A stretch of 64,000 nt of DNA from Geomonas agri (GTDB lineage: Bacteria; Desulfobacterota; Desulfuromonadia; Geobacterales; Geobacteraceae), in NCBI RefSeq assembly GCF_020179605.1, contig NZ_JAINZO010000001.1:682001-746000 (forward strand). Reading direction: 5' to 3'. Position 1 is the stretch's first letter. Each line of letters starts with the position of its first letter. The position numbers and the translations under genes are program-made. Shown here piece by piece: positions 53,651 to 63,027 of the stretch. The notes beneath the pieces are model-generated. The model did not search any database and was not told where the DNA came from. It worked only from the letters and a program-made list of their open reading frames with translations.

Positions 53651-56263
53651 TCAGTTGAGTGGCAGCGAGGATGGTATGGGTGAGCGTTTCAGGTAGGGAA
53701 CGAGTTCTTCCGGTGGCAGCGGGCGGCTGAAGTAGTACCCCTGTACGATGTCGCAGCGCTGCCCTTGCAGGAAGCGGCACTGGGACTCGGTTTCCACCCC
53801 TTCGGCCACAACTTCCTTGCCCAGCGTGTGTGCGAGCGCGATGGTCGCGGCGGCGATTTCGGCGTCGTCGGTGTCAGTGTCAATATCCTTGACGAAGGAG
53901 CGGTCGATCTTCAGCCGGTGCACCGGAAAGAGCTTTAGGTAGCTGAGCGACGAGTAGCCGGTGCCGAAGTCGTCGATAGCCAACTCTACCCCCATCTCCC
54001 TGAAGCCCTGCAGGTGCAGGATAGCGTCCGCCGGGTTGTCCATCGCCGAACTCTCCGTTATCTCCAGTTCCAAAAGGTGCGCTGCGATCCCGGTCTCGCG
54101 CAGGATCTCAAGCAAAAGGGTGGGAAGGTTGTCCTGCCGGAACTGGCGCGCCGACAGGTTGACCGATACCCTGATCGGCGGGAGCCCGTCCGCGATCCAG
54201 GACGCGAGCTGGCGACACGCGCTTTTCAGCGCCAACTCCCCTATGGCGACGATCATCCCGGTTTCCTCCGCTACCGGTATGAAGCGGTCCGGCGCCACCA
54301 GTCCGCGTACCGGGTGCTGCCAGCGCAAAAGCGCCTCCACGCCGACCACCCGGCCGCTGCTCATCTCCACCTGCGGCTGGTAATGCAGCACAAATTCGCC
54401 CCGCTCAATGGCCACCCTCAGGTCCCCCTCCAGCGCCAGCCTTTCCTGCACTGTCTGGTTCATCTCCTGTGTAAAAAACTGGAAGTTGTTTCGACCTCCG
54501 GCCTTGGCGTGGTACATGGCGAGGTCCGCGTTCTTCATCAACTCCTGGACCGTCTCGCCGTCGTCCGGGAAGATGCTGATGCCGATACTCGGCGTGACAC
54601 TCAGCTCGTGCCCCTCGACGTAGTAGCTCTGGGACAGGGCATGCTGGATCTTGCCTATGGCGTGCGCCGCCGAGACGTTGGAGCGGAGCAGGGGGAGCCC
54701 CACCACGAATTCGTCGCCACCAAGCCGGGCCACGATGTCCGCGCTGCGGATCGACTCCAAAAGGCGCCCCGCCACCTGGAAGAGCAGGAGGTCGCCCACG
54801 TGGTGCCCCAGGGAGTCGTTGATGTTCTTGAACCGGTCCAGGTCGATGAAGATCAGCGCGAGGCGGCTTTCGCATCGCTTGGCCAGTTCCAGTGCGTGGG
54901 CCAGCCGGGCCATGAGGCTGAAGCGGTTGGGGAGCTTGGTAACCGGGTCGTAGTGTGCCAGGTACTCGATTTTCTGGGCATGCTGTTCCCGTTCCTGGAG
55001 ACGGCGTGACGTTTCCTCGAGGAGCGCCCGTTCCACCTCCAGCCTGCGGTCGTCCCTGACCATGTTGCCCAAGGCGAAGGAGATGTCGGCTCCCATCTGG
55101 CGCAATAATTCCACTTGGGGACGGTCGAAGTAGTTCTTCTTGTCGGCGTACAGGGTGAGCGCGCCGATGACCCGTCCCTCCTGCTGCAACGCGATGCTGG
55201 CAGAGGCTCGGATGCCGTACTCCCTGCCGCGCTCGTGCCAGGGCGCCGTGTTCTCGGCCTGCAGGAAGTCGTTACAGATGTAGAAGCTCCCGTTCTTGAT
55301 GGCGCTGGCCGTCGGGCCGCTGCCGGTCGGTTCCTGGTCCAGTGTGATGGTGACACCGTTCAGGTAGGCGATCGTCCCCCGCGCGGCGGCGACTTGCACC
55401 ACCGTTCCTCCCTTGTCGAGGAGCCCCACCCAGGCCAGCTTGAAACAGCCGTGGTCCACCGCGATGCGGCAGAAGTCATGGAACAGCGATTGCCGGTCCT
55501 TGATGTGCACGACTGCCTTGCTGGTTTCCGTGAGCACGGAGTGCAGACGGTTCAGCCGCCGCACGCACTCCTCCGCACTTTCCCGGTCGGCTATCTCCTG
55601 CCTCAGTTCGCTAATGGTATTTCTGAGTTCCGCGGTCCGCTTGGCAACCCTTGTTTCCAGCTCTTCGTTGAGCCGTCTCAGGGCGTCATGCGTCTTCGAT
55701 ATTTCCTGGTTCTTCTCCACCGCAAGCTCGTACGTCGCCAGCAAAAGGTCGATGATCTGGGGTTTCGATGCCGCGATTGCATACCGGTTGCCGTAGTAGT
55801 TACAGTTGACCGAGCCGTCGTCAGCGGCCACGCAGCCCCCCTGCTCGCGTCGCAAGGCTGCAGCGACACGCGACAGTAGGATACCGTTATGGTAGGGCTT
55901 GGAGATAAAGTAGTTGGCGCCGGCCTCGAGGCTGCGCAGTACGTGGGTAGGGTCGTTGAGGTGAGTGAGCAGGATGACGGGGAGCTGGCTGGCCTCTTTC
56001 TGGGCCCTGATCCGGCGACAGAGTTCGAATCCGTCCATGCCGGGCATGAGGACGTCGCTGATGACGAGGTCGGGTTGCGTTTGGTCTATGCCCGCCAGTG
56101 CTTCGCCGGCATCCCGGCACCCCAGCACGCGGTAGCCCTCGGCCGCGAGCAGATGTTCCAGGCGCCTCGTCTGGGTCGGGCTGTCGTCCACCAGCAGTAT
56201 GGTAGGCCCCTGCGCCGTGCGCTGCCGCTCTGGATTCCGTGCTTGTACAGTGGCGGTAGCCAT
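53651..56263 (-). CDS. REC-GAF-GGDEF-EAL c-di-GMP signalling protein
   Basis: An 870-residue soluble protein that may make and/or degrade c-di-GMP. Receiver at 15-130 with Asp70 (LVISDVLMPGMDG) and Lys122; coiled coil at about 185-240; GAF at about 250-420 (LFHDFCRIAVDHGCFKLAWV); GGDEF at about 460-600 with intact ARLGGDEFVVG; EAL at about 615-865 with VEALLRWQHPVRG, LEITESS, AIDDFGTGYSSLSYLKLFPV and VVAEGVETES. Both catalytic domains keep their key residues. The ATG at 56263 follows GGAGGAAGAG. Convergent with the aldehyde dehydrogenase, five bases apart with no visible terminator. Confidence 0.92.
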   Translation of the reverse strand: MATATVQARNPERQRTAQGPTILLVDDSPTQTRRLEHLLAAEGYRVLGCRDAGEALAGIDQTQPDLVISDVLMPGMDGFELCRRIRAQKEASQLPVILLTHLNDPTHVLRSLEAGANYFISKPYHNGILLSRVAAALRREQGGCVAADDGSVNCNYYGNRYAIAASKPQIIDLLLATYELAVEKNQEISKTHDALRRLNEELETRVAKRTAELRNTISELRQEIADRESAEECVRRLNRLHSVLTETSKAVVHIKDRQSLFHDFCRIAVDHGCFKLAWVGLLDKGGTVVQVAAARGTIAYLNGVTITLDQEPTGSGPTASAIKNGSFYICNDFLQAENTAPWHERGREYGIRASASIALQQEGRVIGALTLYADKKNYFDRPQVELLRQMGADISFALGNMVRDDRRLEVERALLEETSRRLQEREQHAQKIEYLAHYDPVTKLPNRFSLMARLAHALELAKRCESRLALIFIDLDRFKNINDSLGHHVGDLLLFQVAGRLLESIRSADIVARLGGDEFVVGLPLLRSNVSAAHAIGKIQHALSQSYYVEGHELSVTPSIGISIFPDDGETVQELMKNADLAMYHAKAGGRNNFQFFTQEMNQTVQERLALEGDLRVAIERGEFVLHYQPQVEMSSGRVVGVEALLRWQHPVRGLVAPDRFIPVAEETGMIVAIGELALKSACRQLASWIADGLPPIRVSVNLSARQFRQDNLPTLLLEILRETGIAAHLLELEITESSAMDNPADAILHLQGFREMGVELAIDDFGTGYSSLSYLKLFPVHRLKIDRSFVKDIDTDTDDAEIAAATIALAHTLGKEVVAEGVETESQCRFLQGQRCDIVQGYYFSRPLPPEELVPYLKRSPIPSSLPLN

Positions 56264-56492
56264 CTCTTCCTCCACGCACCCGTTCCGCGTGTTTCTGCTT
56301 CCACATCCGCTGCAGTGCTTTCCCTCATCCTTTGTCGGGCCAAAACTGTTACGATTAAAACTTTTTATTAATACCGTTTTATTCTCGGGTGGCAAGGAGG
56401 AAAGTCGGTGCGGCCAATTTCCTTGCCTCCCCGTCCACGGCGGGTGGAAGGCATCATTTTGCGTCACGGTTTTTTACAAAGTCTTGCGGCGG

Positions 56493-56510
56493 TTGTAACC
56501 GGACTGCAAC
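56493..56510 (+). promoter_or_regulatory. PhoB-box-like direct repeat upstream of pstS
   Basis: TTGTAAC at 56493-56499 and CTGCAAC at 56504-56510 are 11 bases apart, the spacing of PhoB half-sites. A third, weaker unit may start at 56482. Located 44 bases before the pstS ATG. Confidence 0.55.
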
Positions 56511-56553
56511 ATAACACCGCTATAGTCGCTTCAAAACCAATGAGGAGGAAAAG

Positions 56554-57582
56554 ATGATCCAGACCATTAAGAAAGCATTCCTGGCGCTGGCCCTGGTTGC
56601 CACAGTGGGCGCGGCGGGCGAGGCGTCGGCAGAGACCCTGATCAACGGCGCCGGTGCTACCTTCCCGTACCCGTTGTATTCCAAGTGGTTCAGCGAGTAC
56701 GCCAAGATCGACAAGAGCGTGAAATTCAACTACCAGTCCATCGGCAGCGGCGGCGGCATTAAGCAGGTCACGGCGCAGACCGTCGACTTCGGCGCCAGCG
56801 ATAAGTTCCTTACCGATGCGGAACTCAAGGGGGCCCCCGGCAAGCTGATCCACATTCCGACCGTCATGGGTGCCGTCGTGGTAACGTACAACCTTCCCGG
56901 TGTTCCTTCCGGTATCAAGCTGAATTCCGAGGACCTGGCCAACATCTACCTGGGCAAGATCACCAAGTGGAACGACCCGAGGATCGCCGATGACAACAAA
57001 GGTATCAACCTCCCGGCCAAACCCATCATCGTCGTGCACCGTTCAGATGGCAGCGGTACCACCAGCATTTTCACCGACTACCTTTCCGGCGTAAATGCCG
57101 AGTGGGCGCAGAAGGTAGGGAAGGGCGCCTCCGTCAAGTGGCCGGTAGGCCTGGGCGGCAAGGGGAACGAAGGTATTGCCGGGCAGATCAAGACCACCCC
57201 GTATTCCATCGGCTACGTCGAGCTTGCCTACGCCTTTGAGAACAAGCTTCCCTATGCCTCCTTGAAAAACCAGGCTGGCGTCTTTGTGGCGCCTTCGATC
57301 AAGTCCACCAGCGCTGCTGCCGCAGCCGCTGTGAAACACATGCCCGCCGACTACCGCATCTCGCTGGTGAACCAGCCCGGTAAGGATGCCTATCCCGTGG
57401 TCGGTTTCACCTGGCTGCTGGTTTATGAACACCGGAAGGATCCGGCCAAAGGAAAGAAGCTGGTCGAATTCCTGAACTGGAGCATGACCAAGGGGCAGAA
57501 GATGGCCGCCCCGATGCTCTACGCCCCGCTTCCCGAGAGCGTGGTGAAGATGGTGCAGAAGACCATCAAGACCATCAAGTAG
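56554..57582 (+). CDS. pstS: Phosphate ABC transporter substrate-binding protein
   Basis: A 342-residue periplasmic phosphate-binding protein. Signal peptide ends GEASA-ETLING; the mature start INGAGATFPYPLYSKWF is the PstS signature, with IGSGGGIKQV and DFGASDKFL binding the anion, VVTYNLPGV, and HRSDGSGTTSIFTDYLS. ATGAGGAGGAAAAG precedes the start. Separated from pstCAB-phoU by about 5.5 kb and on the opposite strand, with metNIQ in between. A PhoB-like box lies upstream. Confidence 0.95.
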   Translation: MIQTIKKAFLALALVATVGAAGEASAETLINGAGATFPYPLYSKWFSEYAKIDKSVKFNYQSIGSGGGIKQVTAQTVDFGASDKFLTDAELKGAPGKLIHIPTVMGAVVVTYNLPGVPSGIKLNSEDLANIYLGKITKWNDPRIADDNKGINLPAKPIIVVHRSDGSGTTSIFTDYLSGVNAEWAQKVGKGASVKWPVGLGGKGNEGIAGQIKTTPYSIGYVELAYAFENKLPYASLKNQAGVFVAPSIKSTSAAAAAAVKHMPADYRISLVNQPGKDAYPVVGFTWLLVYEHRKDPAKGKKLVEFLNWSMTKGQKMAAPMLYAPLPESVVKMVQKTIKTIK

Positions 57583-57600
57583 ACCGGTTGGAAAAAACAG

Positions 57601-57633
57601 GGGGACTGGCTCCGAAAGGTGCCAGTCCCCTTT
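57601..57633 (+). terminator. Terminator after pstS, first hairpin
   Basis: GGGGACTGGC pairs with GCCAGTCCCC around TCCGAAAGGT, followed by only TTTG. Weak by itself. Confidence 0.65.
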
Positions 57634-57640
57634 GCCTACA

Positions 57641-57674
57641 GGTGGGTCGGCGCTGTGCCGGCCCACCTTTTTTT
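57641..57674 (+). terminator. Terminator after pstS, second hairpin
   Basis: GGTGGGTCGGC pairs with GCCGGCCCACC (one mismatch) around GCTGT, followed by eight T. With the first hairpin it makes a tandem terminator. Confidence 0.87.
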
Positions 57675-57831
57675 GTTTCGTGTCAGCCACCCCCAGCTAA
57701 CAGTTGGGACATCGCGGCCGGGTCAGAGACCTGCTCGAGTAAATGCTGGCTTGAGGATCAGCCTGAGAATACCGAATCTCTATTCTACTGTGTGTTAGTG
57801 CATGTTTGTGTGCGTTAATTTGATTGTCTAC

Positions 57832-57866
57832 TTGACTTGTATGGTCAAATTTGGTAAACCATGATA
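57832..57866 (+). promoter_or_regulatory. Candidate promoter and palindrome upstream of metN
   Basis: TTGACT at 57832-57837 and TAAACC at 57855-57860 with a 17-base spacer. ATGGT (57841) and ACCAT (57858) form an inverted repeat, and TGGTAAACCA lies within it over the -10. A repressor site is likely; the regulator is unknown. Confidence 0.4.
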
Positions 57867-57972
57867 CCACACTGATTAAAGAAGGAAGCACTAATCGCCG
57901 ACCAGAAAGCTGGGGGCGGAAGAAGTTCCCTCGCCTTGTTTTTGCATCAGCGTCGTATTCCCCGGGGGGCAA

Positions 57973-58737
57973 GTGATAACCATAGACAGCCTGAACAAGC
58001 TGTACCATACGCCGCGCGGAACGTTCACCGCGTTGCGCGACGTCAACCTGCACATTGAGAGAGGGGACGTCTTCGGCATTATCGGGCTGAGCGGGGCTGG
58101 CAAGTCCACCCTGATCCGCTGCCTGAACCGGCTCGAGGAGCCTGACAGCGGCAGCATAGTCGTCGACGGCAGGGAGATCACCCGACTGGCGACGCACGAG
58201 TTGCGCGAGGCGCGCAAGAAGATCGGCATGATCTTCCAGCACTTCAACCTGCTCGATTCGCGGACGGTGCAGGGGAACGTCGCCTTTCCCCTCGAGTTGG
58301 CCGGCTATCCGCGCAAGGAGATCACGCAGCGGGTCGAGGAGATCCTGGACCTGGTCGGGCTTTCGGACAAGGCAGGGAGCTACCCCGCGCAGCTCTCTGG
58401 TGGGCAGAAACAGCGGGTCGGCATCGCGCGCGCCCTTGCCAACCACCCGGAGGTGCTCTTGAGTGACGAGGCGACTTCGGCGCTCGACCCGCAGACTACC
58501 AGCTCGATCCTGGAACTACTGGCCGACATAAACCGCAAGCTTGGCCTGACCATCGTCCTGATCACCCACGAAATGAGCGTGATCAAGCAGATCTGCAGCA
58601 AGGTGGCAGTCATGGACCGGGGCGAGATCGTCGAGTGCGGATCTGTGCAGCAGGTCTTTTCCGCGCCTTCCAGCGCGACCATGAAGCTCTTTTTGGAGCA
58701 CAGCGCGCTGTTACAGGGCTACGGAGCCGGAATCTAG
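57973..58737 (+). CDS. metN: Methionine-type ABC transporter ATP-binding protein, lacking the C-terminal NIL domain
   Basis: A 254-residue ATPase. Walker [15 protein letters not shown], signature [15 protein letters not shown], Walker [14 protein letters not shown], switch His [28 protein letters not shown] is MetN-typical. Standard MetN has about 340 residues with a C-terminal NIL domain that binds methionine for feedback inhibition; this one ends before it. GTG start at 57973 after GGGGGGCAA. First gene of metN-I-Q order. Confidence 0.88.
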   Translation: MITIDSLNKLYHTPRGTFTALRDVNLHIERGDVFGIIGLSGAGKSTLIRCLNRLEEPDSGSIVVDGREITRLATHELREARKKIGMIFQHFNLLDSRTVQGNVAFPLELAGYPRKEITQRVEEILDLVGLSDKAGSYPAQLSGGQKQRVGIARALANHPEVLLSDEATSALDPQTTSSILELLADINRKLGLTIVLITHEMSVIKQICSKVAVMDRGEIVECGSVQQVFSAPSSATMKLFLEHSALLQGYGAGI

Positions 58738-58755
58738 GAACGGGAGGAGATGACC

Positions 58756-59424
58756 ATGCATGAAGACCTGATACCGATGCTCCTCACGGGCTTCGGAGAA
58801 ACGCTGTACATGGTGGTGCTGTCCACGGTCGCGGCCATCGTGCTGGGCCTCCCGCTCGGGGTGCTGGTCGTGATCACGTCGACCGGCCACGTCCTGGAGT
58901 CGCCGCGGCTGAACCGTGTTCTTGGCGCCGTGATCAACATCACCCGCTCCTTTCCCTTCATCATCATGATCGTGCTGCTGTTGCCGCTGTCGCGTTTCCT
59001 GGTGGGGACAACGCTAGGAGCGACGGCGGCCTGCGTTCCGCTCTCGATCGCCGCGGCCCCGTTCCTGGCGCGCATCATCGAGAACAGCCTGAAGGAAGTC
59101 GACCGTGGCAAGGTCGAGGCGGCCCTCGCCATGGGGGCGACACCGCTGCAGATCGTGCGCAAGGTGTTGATTCCCGAGGCCCTGTCGTCGCTCGTGCTCG
59201 GCGTGACCCTCGCGGTCATTACCATTACCGGGTTCACGGCGACCGCAGGGGCGATCGGGGCAGGGGGGCTGGGTAGCCTCGCCATTCGTTACGGCTACAT
59301 GCGCTACCGCGAGGACGTCATGTTCGCGACTGTCCTCATTCTCGTCGTTTTCGTTCAGGGGGTGCAGTGGAGTGGCGACCGACTGGCGCGACGGATCAAT
59401 AGAAACCAACATAGGCTCGGCTAA
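58756..59424 (+). CDS. metI: Methionine-type ABC transporter permease
   Basis: A 222-residue permease with about five helices (ETLYMVVLSTVAAIVLGLPL, LGVTLAVITITGFTATAGAI) and the EAA loop AALAMGATPLQIVRKVLIPE. SFPFIIMIVLLLPLSRF matches MetI. The ATG at 58756 is chosen because GGAG lies about seven bases before; ATG 58750 directly abuts the ribosome site. 18 bases after metN. Confidence 0.9.
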   Translation: MHEDLIPMLLTGFGETLYMVVLSTVAAIVLGLPLGVLVVITSTGHVLESPRLNRVLGAVINITRSFPFIIMIVLLLPLSRFLVGTTLGATAACVPLSIAAAPFLARIIENSLKEVDRGKVEAALAMGATPLQIVRKVLIPEALSSLVLGVTLAVITITGFTATAGAIGAGGLGSLAIRYGYMRYREDVMFATVLILVVFVQGVQWSGDRLARRINRNQHRLG

Positions 59425-59454
59425 GGGCCTGATTACCAACGGAGGGACACAAAG

Positions 59455-60303
59455 ATGAAGAATAGATTTACCGGCAAGTTGAGCGTCGCCCTGGTCGCAC
59501 TGGCACTGGTTGCAGTGGCCGCGGCGGGTTGCAAGAAAAAGGAAGGTGATGCCGGTAAGGGCGCTGGGAACGCGGCCCCGGCAGGGAAGACCTTGAAGGT
59601 CGGAGCGGCGGTGGTGCCGCACGCCGACATCCTCAAGTTCGTGGTGCCGAAACTTAAGGAGCAGGGGGTAAACCTCGAGGTGGTGACCTTCGACGACGAA
59701 GTGCAGCTCAACCCGGCACTCGCCGAGAAACAGATCGATGCCAACTACTTCCAGCACGTCCCCTACCTCGAGGCCGTGGTGAAGGAGAAGAACTACCAGT
59801 TCAACGTGGCCGGCAGCATCCACGTGGAGCCGATCGGCCTCTACTCCAAGAAGATCAAGTCTGTGGCTGAACTTAAAAACGGCGCCCAGATCGCCGTCCC
59901 GAACAACCCCTCCAACGAGTACCGCGCCCTGGCGCTCCTGGAGAAGCAGGGGCTTATCAAGCTCAAGCCCGGCATCTCCAACTTCCAGGCGACGCCGCAG
60001 GATATCGTGGGAAACCCGAAGAAGATCAAATTTGTCGAGGTCGAGGCGGCCCAGCTCACCAGGACCCTTCCTGACGTGGACGGCGCGGTGATCAACACCA
60101 ATTTCATACTCGACGCCAAGATCGACCCGCAGAGCGCCATCGCGCGCGAGGATGCCAAGTCTCCTTACGCGAACATCGTAGTTGTGAGAAAAGGTGAGGA
60201 AACCCGCGAGGACATCAAGAAACTGGTGGCGGCACTGCAGTCCCCCGAGCTCAAGCAGTTCCTCAAGGAAAAGTACGGCGCTGCCATCATCCCCGCGTTC
60301 TAG
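59455..60303 (+). CDS. metQ: Methionine-type ABC transporter substrate-binding lipoprotein
   Basis: A 282-residue lipoprotein anchored on the outer face of the inner membrane. Signal LSVALVALALVAVAAAGC with the lipobox Cys, a Lys/Gly-rich tether, then the NlpA/MetQ domain: VGAAVVPHADILKFVVPKLK, DDEVQLNPALAEKQIDANYF, QHVPYLEA, IAVPNNPSNEYRALALLEKQ and DGAVINTNFILDA. GGAGGGACACAAAG precedes the ATG. Could import D/L-methionine or a related amino acid. Confidence 0.92.
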   Translation: MKNRFTGKLSVALVALALVAVAAAGCKKKEGDAGKGAGNAAPAGKTLKVGAAVVPHADILKFVVPKLKEQGVNLEVVTFDDEVQLNPALAEKQIDANYFQHVPYLEAVVKEKNYQFNVAGSIHVEPIGLYSKKIKSVAELKNGAQIAVPNNPSNEYRALALLEKQGLIKLKPGISNFQATPQDIVGNPKKIKFVEVEAAQLTRTLPDVDGAVINTNFILDAKIDPQSAIAREDAKSPYANIVVVRKGEETREDIKKLVAALQSPELKQFLKEKYGAAIIPAF

Positions 60304-60391
60304 AGCAGCAGATCGCGCTGCGTCCCGGCCGGCCGGGGGGCGCGTGAAAATAGCCACTGCTCCGACCGCACCGACGTTTCAACTCCGTGTA

Positions 60392-60424
60392 ACAGCCCGC
60401 GCATCCAGCGCGGGCTGTTTTTAT
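60392..60424 (+). terminator. Terminator after metQ
   Basis: ACAGCCCGCGC pairs perfectly with GCGCGGGCTGT around ATCCA, followed by TTTTATT. Confidence 0.9.
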
Positions 60425-60519
60425 TCAGGAAACGGTGAGCCAGAGTGTGTTCCGGTTAAGGACGAGACCAGGAAACGTGGACCCAGAGGGTGTGGCAAAG
60501 GAGGAGGCGATGCCATAAC

Positions 60520-60555
60520 GTGCCCCCCTTTGCAAAGGGGGGACAGGGGTGATTT
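60520..60555 (+). repeat. Dispersed palindromic repeat, core copy
   Basis: GTGCCCCCCTTTGCAAAGGGG followed in sequence by GGACAGGGGTGATTTT; only the hairpin core and the right end are kept, the CCACGAAGCGCAG end is absent. Confidence 0.65.
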
Positions 60556-60611
60556 TGATGGGGGACTGCCGTGCGGTCCTTTATGTTACTGCCCGGAGAT
60601 GCTTCGGGGAA

Positions 60612-61283
60612 TCACGCGATGGTGTGGCGAATGTCCTTCCCCTTGATCATGAAGATGACCATCTCCGCGATGTTGGTGGCGTGATCGGCGATGCGCTCGA
60701 GGCACTTAGAGATGTAGATGACCTTCATGGCGCGGCTGATGGTTTTAGGGTCAGCCATCATGAAGGTCAACAGCTCCCGCTGGATCTGCTCATTCAGTTC
60801 GTCCACGCACTGGTCGTCCTGGCAGACCTTGATGGCCAGGGCGTCGTCACCGCGCACGAAGGCGTCGAGTGCTTCCTTCACCATGTCCGACGCGGCCTTG
60901 GCCATGCGCGGCAGGTCGATGTAGGGCTTCAGAGACGGCTCCTGGTTCAACTCCCGCGCGCGCTTGCAGATATTGGCACACTGGTCGCCGATTCGCTCCA
61001 GGTCGGTCACGATCTTCAGGGCCAGTGTTATGAAGCGCAGGTCGCGTGCCGCCGGCTGGCGACGTGCCAGGACCTCCAGGCACTTCTCGTCGATCACCAT
61101 CTCCAGGGTGTTGATCTCGTGGTCGAAGGCGATAGTGCGCTCCGCCAGTTCGGTATCCCGTTCCACCAGCGATTTCATGGCGTTGGCGATCATCGACTCC
61201 ACCTTGCCGCCCATCTCCAACAGTTTTTCACGTATCACGTTCAGTTCGTTGTCGAACTGTTTGCTGAAATGCTCTCTTTCCAT
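60612..61283 (-). CDS. phoU: Phosphate transport system regulator
   Basis: A 223-residue, all-helical cytosolic protein with two PhoU repeats. FSKQFDNELNVIREKLLEMG, FDHEINTLEMVIDEKCLEVL, RQPAARDLRFITLALKIVTD (E/DxxRD pattern), LERIGDQCANICKRAREL and the mirrored CLERIADHATNIAEMVIFM bind metal and contact PstB/PhoR. It damps Pho signalling and Pst uptake when phosphate is ample. The ATG at 61283 follows GGAGAGACT; the longer open frame upstream overlaps pstB and is not used. Last gene of pstC-A-B-phoU. Confidence 0.94.
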   Translation of the reverse strand: MEREHFSKQFDNELNVIREKLLEMGGKVESMIANAMKSLVERDTELAERTIAFDHEINTLEMVIDEKCLEVLARRQPAARDLRFITLALKIVTDLERIGDQCANICKRARELNQEPSLKPYIDLPRMAKAASDMVKEALDAFVRGDDALAIKVCQDDQCVDELNEQIQRELLTFMMADPKTISRAMKVIYISKCLERIADHATNIAEMVIFMIKGKDIRHTIA

Positions 61284-61327
61284 AGTCTCTCCGCTCTGAA
61301 ATTCGATGGGGTACGGCGCTTCCGGGT

Positions 61328-62089
61328 CTAGCCGAAACGCCCCGTGATGTAGTCCTCGGTCCGCTTCTCCTCGGGGGTGGTGAAGATCTTCTTGGTCTCG
61401 CCGCACTCGACCAGGTCCCCCATGTACAAGAAGGCGGTGTAGTCAGAAACCCTCGCGGCCTGCTGCATGTTATGAGTGACGATGATGATAGTGTAGCGCT
61501 CCTTCAACTCCTCGATCAGTTCCTCGATCTTCAAGGTTGAGATGGGGTCGAGTGCGGAGGCGGGCTCGTCCATGAGGATCACTTCCGGCTTGACCGCAAT
61601 GGTGCGCGCGATGCAAAGGCGCTGCTGCTGCCCGCCGGAGAGCATCATGGCGTTGCTCTTGAGGCGGTCCTTGACCTCGTCCCAGAGCGCCACGCGATTC
61701 AGGCAACTCTCGACGATCTCGTCCGCCTCCTCGCGCGGAAGCCTGCCGTTCAGCTTGTAGCCGGCGATCACGTTGTCGTAGATGGACATGGCCGGGAACG
61801 GGTTCGGCTTCTGGAACACCATGCCGACGCGGCGGCGGATGGCGACCGGGTCCACTCCCTTGTCGTAGATGTCGCCGTTATCGACCAGGATCTTTCCGGT
61901 GACGCGTGCGGATGGAACCAGGTCGTGCATCCGGTTCATGGAGCGCAGCAGCGTGGACTTGCCGCAACCGGACGGCCCGATGATGGCGGTGACGCTGTTT
62001 TCCGGGAAGGTCATGCTGATGTCGCGCACCGCATGGGTCTTGCCGAAGTGTATGTTGACTTGTTCCAGTTGTACCTTGTTGGTGTTCAT
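61328..62089 (-). CDS. pstB: Phosphate ABC transporter ATP-binding protein
   Basis: A 253-residue ATPase. Walker [21 protein letters not shown], signature [15 protein letters not shown], Walker [16 protein letters not shown], switch His [36 protein letters not shown] and ITGRFG end are PstB-specific. The ATG at 62089 follows GAGAGGAAACAG; the longer frame upstream adds residues not found in PstB. 44 bases before phoU. Confidence 0.95.
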   Translation of the reverse strand: MNTNKVQLEQVNIHFGKTHAVRDISMTFPENSVTAIIGPSGCGKSTLLRSMNRMHDLVPSARVTGKILVDNGDIYDKGVDPVAIRRRVGMVFQKPNPFPAMSIYDNVIAGYKLNGRLPREEADEIVESCLNRVALWDEVKDRLKSNAMMLSGGQQQRLCIARTIAVKPEVILMDEPASALDPISTLKIEELIEELKERYTIIIVTHNMQQAARVSDYTAFLYMGDLVECGETKKIFTTPEEKRTEDYITGRFG

Positions 62090-62184
62090 CTGTTTCCTCT
62101 CGAATTCCGTTTGACGTTGAAGCCCGGGAACCTGTCGCACCCTGCGCCTCAACCTTAACCTCAATCTTAATCTTGACCTGTCTT

Positions 62185-63027
62185 TTACCCTGCCTGCCTG
62201 GTCCTGCCGAAGTAGCGGGCCGTGAGGCTCAGGGCGAACATGACCGTCACCAGCACCAGCGCGCCGGCCCAGGCAAGGCGGTGCCAGTCCTCGTAGGGGG
62301 CGATGGCGAAGCTGAAGATCTGCAGCGGGAGCGCCGCCATCGGTTGCAGCACGTTCTTGCTCCAGAATTGGTTGCCGAGCGCGGTGAACAGGAGCGGCGC
62401 GGTTTCGCCCGCGATCCTGGCCACGGCCAGAAGGATGCCGGTGAGCACGCCGGACAGTGCGCTGCGCAGGGTGACCTTGAGGCTGGTGCGCCAGAAGGGG
62501 ACGCCGAGGGCCAGCGATGCCTCCCGTAGCGAACCCGGGACCATCTTCAACTGCTCCTCGGTGGTGCGTAGCACGATCGGGATCATGATCATGGCTAGCG
62601 CCACCGATCCGGCCAGGCCGGAGAAGCCCTTCATGGGTACCACGAGCAGCGTGTAGGCGACCATGCCGGTGATGATGGACGGGGTCCCCGAAAGGACGTC
62701 GGCGGCGAAACGGATCACGGTGGAGACCCTGGAGCCGCCAAACTCGGACAGGTAGATGGCCCCGAGTATGCCGATGGGAAGCCCGATCAGCGAGGCGCCG
62801 GCGATCATGATGGCCGAGCCGAACATGCCGTTGGCCATCCCCCCTCCCGGTTCACCTGTCGGCGCGGGCACATGGGTAAAGAAGTCGAGTGAGAGCGAAC
62901 TCAGCCCCATTTTCAGGATGTGGAAGAAGATGAGCCCCAGCGGAATCAATACGGCCAGAGTGCAGACCAGCATGAGCCCGCTCATCAGGTGGTTCTTCAG
63001 TTTGCGGTAGGTAACGCTCTGCATCAT
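62185..63027 (-). CDS. pstA: Phosphate ABC transporter permease PstA
   Basis: A 280-residue inner-membrane permease with six helices ([60 protein letters not shown]) and the EAA loop [37 protein letters not shown] is PstA-typical. Start at ATG 63027, overlapping the pstC stop; the adjacent ATG at 63024 is the alternative. Confidence 0.94.
   Translation of the reverse strand: MMQSVTYRKLKNHLMSGLMLVCTLAVLIPLGLIFFHILKMGLSSLSLDFFTHVPAPTGEPGGGMANGMFGSAIMIAGASLIGLPIGILGAIYLSEFGGSRVSTVIRFAADVLSGTPSIITGMVAYTLLVVPMKGFSGLAGSVALAMIMIPIVLRTTEEQLKMVPGSLREASLALGVPFWRTSLKVTLRSALSGVLTGILLAVARIAGETAPLLFTALGNQFWSKNVLQPMAALPLQIFSFAIAPYEDWHRLAWAGALVLVTVMFALSLTARYFGRTRQAG

Larger units (their letters stand above)
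57583..57972. other. Gap between pstS and the metNIQ-like operon
   Basis: 390 bases. Contains the tandem terminators of pstS and, at 57832-57866, a promoter-palindrome region. I looked for a SAM riboswitch (S-box kink-turn and stems) and did not recognise one. No gene seen. Confidence 0.55.
60304..60611. other. Gap between convergent metQ and phoU
   Basis: 308 bases holding the metQ terminator and a core copy of the dispersed repeat at 60520-60555. I see no gene. Confidence 0.55.
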
